DNA of 9,932 nucleotides from the NCBI GenBank assembly GCA_021798235.1, contig JAJZMO010000092.1:1-9932 (forward strand). The letters run 5' to 3'. The position numbers and the translations under genes were made by a program. Below the pieces are notes generated by a model. That model searched no databases, was not told where the DNA came from, and was given only the letters and a program-made list of their open reading frames with translations. The number at the start of each line of letters is the position of its first letter. The stretch's first letter is position 1. The DNA comes from Acidobacteriota bacterium. GTDB lineage: Bacteria > Acidobacteriota > Terriglobia > Terriglobales > Acidobacteriaceae. Shown here piece after piece: positions 5,495 to 9,932 of this stretch.

Positions 5495-6781
5495 ATGCAC
5501 GCAACCGACAACACGCGCGTTCATTTTTCGCAGATGCAGGGTGCGCTGGTGCTGGATGCGGCAGGTGGCAAGCTGGGACGCCTGCGCGAGATCGCCATTA
5601 CGCCGGGGCCAAACGCGGAGTCTGTTTCCGCGCTGGTGATTCACGCTCAAGGCCATGCAGCTGCGCAAAATGAGGCGAAGGATTCTTTGCTGACGGTGGC
5701 ACCTGCCGGGGTGCATATGGCCCCGTCTGGCAGCCTGCAACTGCGCACAGATGCAGAGGTGCGCGCTTTTAGCGCAACAGAAACACTGCTGTTGTTGGAG
5801 CGGGATCTGATGGATCAGCAGATCATCGACGTGCATGGCCGCAAGGTGGTGCGCGTCAATGATGTGGGACTCATCTGGTCGCAGACCGAGGATGGGTCCG
5901 CGCTCTATCTTGCCGATGTGGAAGTGGGGACGCGGGGCGCGATTCGACGGTTGTTGAAGGGATTTTTGCCCAGCCGCATGGTCAATGGAATTGCTGCGCG
6001 ATTCCAAGCGCGGGTGATTCCATGGAAATTTGTTGATTTGATCGAGGTGGATCCGGCGCGGCGCGTGCGCCTGAAGATTGATCACGAACGGCTGGCGCAA
6101 CTGCATCCATCCGACATCGCCGATATTTTGGAAGATTTGGCTCCAGCACAGCGACATGCCGTATTCACCACGCTCGATGAAGAGGTCGCTGCGGAAGCGC
6201 TGGAAGAGGTCGATCCAAAATTTCAAAAATCGCTGGCAGAGGCGCTTGGCTCCGAGCACATGGCCGACATTATCGAGGAGATGGATCCTGGTGCCGCCGC
6301 CGATCTTCTGGCCGAGCTGCCCGAGGAACGCTCTGAGGCCATCCTGGAAGAGATGGAGCCGGAGGAGCGGCAAGAGGTCGAGGAACTCTTGGAGTTCCGG
6401 GAGAACTCCGCAGCTGGCCGCATGACCACGAACTATGTGGCCGTGCCCGATACGGCAACCGTGGCGGAGGCAGCCACGGCGTTGCGCACCTTTGATGATG
6501 CGCCGGAGACTGTGACCGAAATTTATCTCGTGAATGAAACGGGCATTTTGACTGGAGTGGTTCCACTGGCGCGCATGGTGTTGTCCACGCCGGAGACGCC
6601 GATGCAGTCGCTGGCCAACCCCGTCGTGGTGAGTTGTGAAGTGACTGCGCATGAAAAAGAGGTTGCCGAACTCTTCGACAAATACAACCTGCACGCGCTG
6701 CCCGTCACGGATGAAGAACATCATCTGGTTGGGGTTGTGCAGGCGGACCATGTCATCGCCTTTCTGCGCGATGCAGGATAG
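5495..6781 (+). CDS. Soluble PRC-barrel / MgtE_N / CBS-domain protein (no channel domain)
   Basis: This 428-residue cytosolic protein is built from regulatory modules. Two PRC-barrel-like units come first: about 15-85 (GALVLDAAGGKLGRLREIAI) and 100-185 (IIDVHGRKVVRVNDVGLIW). Then comes an acidic MgtE N-type superhelix at about 200-302 with the repeats HPSDIADILEDL, MADIIEEMDPGAAADLLAEL and ERSEAILEEMEPEERQEV. Two CBS motifs follow at about 307-365 (AGRMTTNYVAVPDTATVAEA) and 370-427 (HALPVTDEEHHLVGVV). In MgtE these parts sense Mg2+ and gate the pore, but here the five-helix pore domain is absent; the protein ends right after the second CBS. Similar proteins in other bacteria are often encoded next to, or fused with, Nramp-type metal transporters, but none is visible here. 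ATG 5495 has GGGGA 6 bases upstream. The ATG at 5453 would add 14 residues. It lies 9 bases before the glycosyltransferase gene. A regulatory metal- or nucleotide-sensing role is inferred. Confidence 0.83.
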   Translation: MHATDNTRVHFSQMQGALVLDAAGGKLGRLREIAITPGPNAESVSALVIHAQGHAAAQNEAKDSLLTVAPAGVHMAPSGSLQLRTDAEVRAFSATETLLLLERDLMDQQIIDVHGRKVVRVNDVGLIWSQTEDGSALYLADVEVGTRGAIRRLLKGFLPSRMVNGIAARFQARVIPWKFVDLIEVDPARRVRLKIDHERLAQLHPSDIADILEDLAPAQRHAVFTTLDEEVAAEALEEVDPKFQKSLAEALGSEHMADIIEEMDPGAAADLLAELPEERSEAILEEMEPEERQEVEELLEFRENSAAGRMTTNYVAVPDTATVAEAATALRTFDDAPETVTEIYLVNETGILTGVVPLARMVLSTPETPMQSLANPVVVSCEVTAHEKEVAELFDKYNLHALPVTDEEHHLVGVVQADHVIAFLRDAG

Positions 6782-6790
6782 CCACGGCAG

Positions 6791-7867
6791 ATGCGAACGG
6801 AGAGCCATCTGCGGATTTTGTACGTGGCTGCCATGTGCCATGGCTGGTACGGAAATTACCGCAAATTGAGCCTGGAACGTTTGGGCCACACGGTCATTCC
6901 TCTCGATGTGGGACCATTTCACAACTTTGGCAACGCGCTGAGCCGGAGAATTTACTTTCGCACGCAAATGGGCGCGCCCGTTCGCAGCATGAATGAAACG
7001 GTGCTGCGCATGGCGCAGCAGCACGGCGTGGATCTGGTTTGGTTCGACAAGCCGCTTTGGATTCGCCAAGCTACGCTGCAAGCGTTGCGCCAGATGGGGA
7101 TCGTTACGGTTGATTACATGACGGACAATCCCTTTGGGCCTCGGCGCGATCCAGGTTTTGGTCTCTACATCCGAAACATTCCCGAGTATGACGTGCATGT
7201 GCAGCAGCGTGATGTGAGCGTTCGGGACTATTTGGCGCGGGGAGCGCAACGCATGGTGAAGGTGCAGACGGCCTATGAGCCGACGGTACACTTTCCCCCT
7301 CCAGAGGGTTGGTCGGATGCAGATCGCACACGTGCAGTTTCATTTATTGGAACTCCGTATGACCAGCGAGCGGAGTTTTTGACAGCATTATGGAAGCAAT
7401 ACGGCGTGCCTGTAATCATTTCTGGTCCGCGTATTTGGCGTAGGGTCTTGGGCAAAGGCGCTTGTGCGGCATTGTATCCAAGCGATGGTGAATTGTATGA
7501 CTGTGATTACCGCGAAGGCATTTGGCGGTCGCGCATCAATTTAAGTTTTTTGACGCATGGCAATCAGGATGAATACACGCACAAAAGTTTTGAGATTGCC
7601 GCTTGCGGAGGATTTTTGCTGGCCGAGCGTTGCCCAGGGCATGCAGAGCGCTTTGTGGAAGATGAAGAGGCGGTATTCTTCGAGGATCTGAAAGAGTGCG
7701 CGGCCAAGATTCACAAATATCTGCATGACGAACCTGCGCGAAAAAGAATTGCCGCCGCTGGTCAAAGACGCGCCGTGACGAGCGGCTATGACAATGACAC
7801 GCAGATGAAAAAAGTTTTTGCGGCGGTGGCAGCGATGCGCGCAACAGGAAAGATGCAAGCCCCATGA
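6791..7867 (+). CDS. CgeB-like glycosyltransferase (GT-B fold)
   Basis: This 358-residue protein looks like a cytosolic GT-B glycosyltransferase of the CgeB / Glyco_trans_1_2 group. Those enzymes transfer an activated sugar to a glycan, lipid or protein acceptor. The N-terminal half has a Rossmann start, LRILYVAAMCHGWYG (7-21), and a later DLVWFDKPLW (81-90) strand. The C-terminal donor domain opens with RAVSFIGTPYDQRAEF (181-196), a typical CgeB motif. The strongest block is THKSFEIAACGGFLLAER (263-280), followed by FVEDEEAVFF (288-297) and a terminal helix, as in nucleotide-sugar-binding domains. No membrane segment is seen. ATG 6791 lies 9 bases after the MgtE_N-type gene and has only a weak ribosome site, so it may depend on coupling. 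Its stop overlaps the next start as ATGA. Donor and acceptor cannot be predicted. Confidence 0.82.
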   Translation: MRTESHLRILYVAAMCHGWYGNYRKLSLERLGHTVIPLDVGPFHNFGNALSRRIYFRTQMGAPVRSMNETVLRMAQQHGVDLVWFDKPLWIRQATLQALRQMGIVTVDYMTDNPFGPRRDPGFGLYIRNIPEYDVHVQQRDVSVRDYLARGAQRMVKVQTAYEPTVHFPPPEGWSDADRTRAVSFIGTPYDQRAEFLTALWKQYGVPVIISGPRIWRRVLGKGACAALYPSDGELYDCDYREGIWRSRINLSFLTHGNQDEYTHKSFEIAACGGFLLAERCPGHAERFVEDEEAVFFEDLKECAAKIHKYLHDEPARKRIAAAGQRRAVTSGYDNDTQMKKVFAAVAAMRATGKMQAP

Positions 7868-9447
7868 TTTTCGACTTCGCCAGTGATGCAGAGATTCGGC
7901 AGGACGGGGTGGATGTCTGCATTCTCGGCGCAGGAGCGGCTGGCATCACGCTGGCTGTGGAGATAGCACGGAGGGGCCAGCGCGTCTTGCTGCTGGAAAG
8001 CGGCGGCAGGGAACCAGAAAAATCTCAAGAAGCTTTGAATGCGATCGAGAGGAGTGGCCAGCCGGTCAAGGCTCCGCACGCTGGCCGCTTTCGCGTGTTG
8101 GGTGGAACCACGACGCGCTGGGGCGGGCAGATTTCCGAGCTGGATGCAGAAGACTTTTCGCAGCGCGAGTGGGTATGCGGCAGCGGGTGGCCAATGCCAA
8201 AATCCGCGCTGCGTCCGTATTATGAGCGCGCGCTGCATAGCGAAGGCGTTCTGCCGGTGATTCGGGACGACGAAGAAGTGTGGCAACGGGCGGAGATGGA
8301 CGAGCCGGATTTTGGAGAAACGTTAGGGGCCTACTTCACACGCTGGTGCCCGGAGCCAAACTTCGCGCGCCTGCATCGAGCGGCCTTGGATGCACCTAAT
8401 CTATGCGTGGTGTTGCATGCAACTGCTTGTTCTCTGTTGTGGGATGCGGAAACGAATTCCATCCAAGGTGTGCGCTGCCGGAATTTGCAGGGGCGGGAGC
8501 AGATTTTTACCGCACAGAAATATGTGCTCTGTCTGGGCATGTTGGAGACGATCAATCTGCTCTTGCAGCCGTTGGAGCACGGAGCCAGGGCTCCTTGGCA
8601 GCAGAACGCCTGGCTTGGGCGCAGCGTGCAAAGCCACATTGACTACAACGCGGCCAAAGTGTTTCCACTCGATTGGAAAAAAATCGAGCGCGTATTTCCC
8701 AATTTGTATTTAGATGGGCGCAAGTATCATCCGAAGCTGCATGCCGCGCCGGAGTGGCAACGGCAGAACCAAACGCTGAACATTGCGGGCACAATCTCCT
8801 TTATTTCGTTGGGAGATCTGGAAGCCGATATGCGCCAGTTGAAAGCGACGGCGCGCAATTTACTGCGAAGGAATTGGCGGGACGTGAATGTGCGCGCCAC
8901 TCTGCCTGCGATGCGGCGCCTGCCGATGCTGGCGCGCTTGGCATACAGCTTCTATGTCAGTCATCGTGCGTATTGGCCGCGCAAGGCGCAGTATTGGCTG
9001 CGCGTGCACTGCGAACAGGAGCCGCGTTCCGCAAGCAGCATTACGCTATCGCAGGAGCGCAATGCGCTGGGAATGTTTTGTTCGCGTCTGGACTGGAATA
9101 TCTCTTCGTTGGAGTGGAAGACCATCCAGAGCTTTGCCGCCGAGGTGCAGCGTGTGTTGGGTCCAGCAGGACTGGCGCGGCTGGAGTTGCAGCCAGAGCT
9201 TGCCGCAGTGGATGGGTATCGCAAGGTCACCTTCGACGACAGCTACCACTGGATGAGCGGCACGCGCATGGCCACCGATGCGCACGATGGCGTGGTCGAT
9301 ACGGATTTGAAGTTGCATGGTGTGAGGAATGGGTATGTCTGTTCCCATTCGGTGTTTCCAAGCTCTGGGTATGCGAACCCGGTGCATACCTTGTTGGCTT
9401 TGGCATTGCGACTGGCAGACCATTTGACGGGGAAGCCGTATGCCTGA
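7864..9447 (+). CDS. GMC-family FAD-dependent oxidoreductase
   Basis: This is a 527-residue flavoenzyme that oxidises alcohol groups of sugars, polyols, sterols or similar substrates. The N-terminal FAD-binding motif is DVCILGAGAAGITLAVEIA (17-35) with GxGxxG at 22-27, and Glu45 in LLLESGG is placed to bind the adenosine ribose. RVLGGTTTRWGGQ is the family signature near residues 78-90. The C-terminal half has YHWMSGTRMATD with catalytic His462, and SSGYANPVHTLLALALRLAD with Asn505 in the NP motif; the His/Asn pair is as in cholesterol oxidase. GVVDTDLKLHGVRNGYV before it is also typical. There is no signal peptide or Tat motif, so it should be cytosolic. It starts by a 4-base overlap (ATGA) with the glycosyltransferase stop and overlaps the next gene by 8 bases. 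The sequence is intact and family-length. The substrate is unknown but is plausibly a sugar or glycoside, judging by context. Confidence 0.92.
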   Translation: MIFDFASDAEIRQDGVDVCILGAGAAGITLAVEIARRGQRVLLLESGGREPEKSQEALNAIERSGQPVKAPHAGRFRVLGGTTTRWGGQISELDAEDFSQREWVCGSGWPMPKSALRPYYERALHSEGVLPVIRDDEEVWQRAEMDEPDFGETLGAYFTRWCPEPNFARLHRAALDAPNLCVVLHATACSLLWDAETNSIQGVRCRNLQGREQIFTAQKYVLCLGMLETINLLLQPLEHGARAPWQQNAWLGRSVQSHIDYNAAKVFPLDWKKIERVFPNLYLDGRKYHPKLHAAPEWQRQNQTLNIAGTISFISLGDLEADMRQLKATARNLLRRNWRDVNVRATLPAMRRLPMLARLAYSFYVSHRAYWPRKAQYWLRVHCEQEPRSASSITLSQERNALGMFCSRLDWNISSLEWKTIQSFAAEVQRVLGPAGLARLELQPELAAVDGYRKVTFDDSYHWMSGTRMATDAHDGVVDTDLKLHGVRNGYVCSHSVFPSSGYANPVHTLLALALRLADHLTGKPYA

Positions 9448-9932
9448 GGCTGCGCTGCCACAAATTGCTTTGGCGGAGACGGGCCGCATGACCACGCGGC
9501 TCGGGTTTGGTTGCTCCGGCTTGATGGGCGGCTTGAGCGAGCGCGAGTCCCTGCGTCTGCTGGATGCAGCGTATGACGCGGGCATCCGGCACTTTGATGT
9601 TGCCCCATCGTATGGCTATGGCCAAGCGGAAGGCTGCCTGGGAAAATTTCTGCGTGGCAAACGCGAACACGTGACGGTGACCACGAAGTACGGAATTCTC
9701 GCGCCGCGTCATGCGTCTGCATTGGATTGGGTGCGCAGGAGCGTGCGTCCCGCAGTGCATCTGCTCGCGCGTGGTGTGCCGTCCATCCGGCAGCGAGCGG
9801 CCCGCGTGGCGGCCAGATGGAAATCGAGCGCAACGTTTTCTGTGGCGGAGGCGGAAGCCTCACTGTTGCAGAGCTTGCGTGCGCTCGGTACAGAAGCCGT
9901 GGATGTATGGCTATTGCATGAGGCGAGCGCAG
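9440..9932 (+). CDS. Aldo/keto reductase, 5' part (runs off the right edge)
   Basis: There are 164 codons of an NAD(P)H-dependent aldo/keto reductase; the rest lies beyond the window. The catalytic tetrad of the family is all present: Asp53 and Tyr58 in FDVAPSYGYG (52-61), Lys83 in VTTKYG (80-85) and His160 in LLHE (158-161). The core starts with LGFGCSGLMGG (21-31), where the family binds cofactor and substrate. It lacks the last 150 or so residues that include the NADP-binding C-terminal loops. The start is the ATG overlapping the oxidoreductase stop by 8 bases, with GGGGA 6 bases before it; an in-frame ATG 16 codons later (Met17) is also possible. The enzyme would reduce a carbonyl group, for example of a sugar intermediate, and may work after the GMC oxidase in a two-step redox modification. 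Sequence between about 86 and 140 is variable and arginine-rich. Confidence 0.9.
   Translation, partial: MPEAALPQIALAETGRMTTRLGFGCSGLMGGLSERESLRLLDAAYDAGIRHFDVAPSYGYGQAEGCLGKFLRGKREHVTVTTKYGILAPRHASALDWVRRSVRPAVHLLARGVPSIRQRAARVAARWKSSATFSVAEAEASLLQSLRALGTEAVDVWLLHEASA

Noticed and set aside
5228..7291. Very long open minus-strand frame continuing upstream of the kinase, antisense to the MgtE_N and glycosyltransferase genes
   Set aside because: The translation is rich in His, Arg and Gln with no domain pattern. The opposite strand carries well-recognised domains. The frame is open only because of GC-biased codon structure.
8673..9491. Plus-strand alternative frame of 272 codons in the GMC gene
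   Set aside because: It is Ala/Arg/Cys-rich and overlaps catalytic-motif-bearing sequence of the oxidoreductase in another frame.

Overview
This is a chromosomal window from a moderately GC-rich bacterium. It carries parts or all of twelve protein genes and no tRNA, rRNA, CRISPR array or insertion sequence that I can see. A two-gene RsbW/RsbV-type partner switch, a TPM/LemA pair, a soluble PRC-barrel/MgtE_N/CBS protein and a glycosyltransferase/GMC oxidoreductase/aldo-keto reductase run together suggest an acidobacterium (Terriglobia/Acidobacteriaceae type). That assignment is inferred from gene content and protein style and was not confirmed by any search.

Layout. (1) Bases 1-1601, minus strand: an ABC exporter pair of the FetA/FetB type (ATPase, then permease, overlapping by 8 bases). 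It is followed by the first 27 codons of a gene resembling oligopeptidase B, which runs off the left edge. (2) Bases 1702-3182, plus strand: a secreted or membrane-anchored TPM-domain (YgcG-like) protein with a glycine-rich tail, then a LemA-family protein. (3) Bases 3183-4425: an AT-rich insert-like stretch. It holds a long imperfect hairpin, one unrecognised 314-residue protein with a GTG start, and a perfect bidirectional terminator hairpin. (4) Bases 4426-5227, minus strand: an anti-sigma-factor kinase and its STAS antagonist in one transcript. (5) Bases 5495-9932, plus strand: a tightly packed run of a PRC/MgtE_N/CBS regulator-like protein, a CgeB-like glycosyltransferase, a GMC-family FAD oxidoreductase and the 5' part of an aldo/keto reductase. 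The last three are joined by 4-base and 8-base overlaps and so are probably translated together.

How they may work together. The right-hand run looks like the beginning of a larger sugar or polysaccharide biosynthesis and modification locus: a glycosyltransferase plus two redox enzymes acting on hydroxyl or carbonyl groups. The partner-switch pair transcribed divergently from it would normally control an alternative sigma factor or another output protein, but neither a sigma factor nor an RsbU-type phosphatase is in the window. The most novel elements are the orphan AT-rich gene, the MgtE-like protein that has the cytosolic Mg2+-sensing parts but no channel, and the uncharacterised glycosyltransferase-oxidoreductase cluster.
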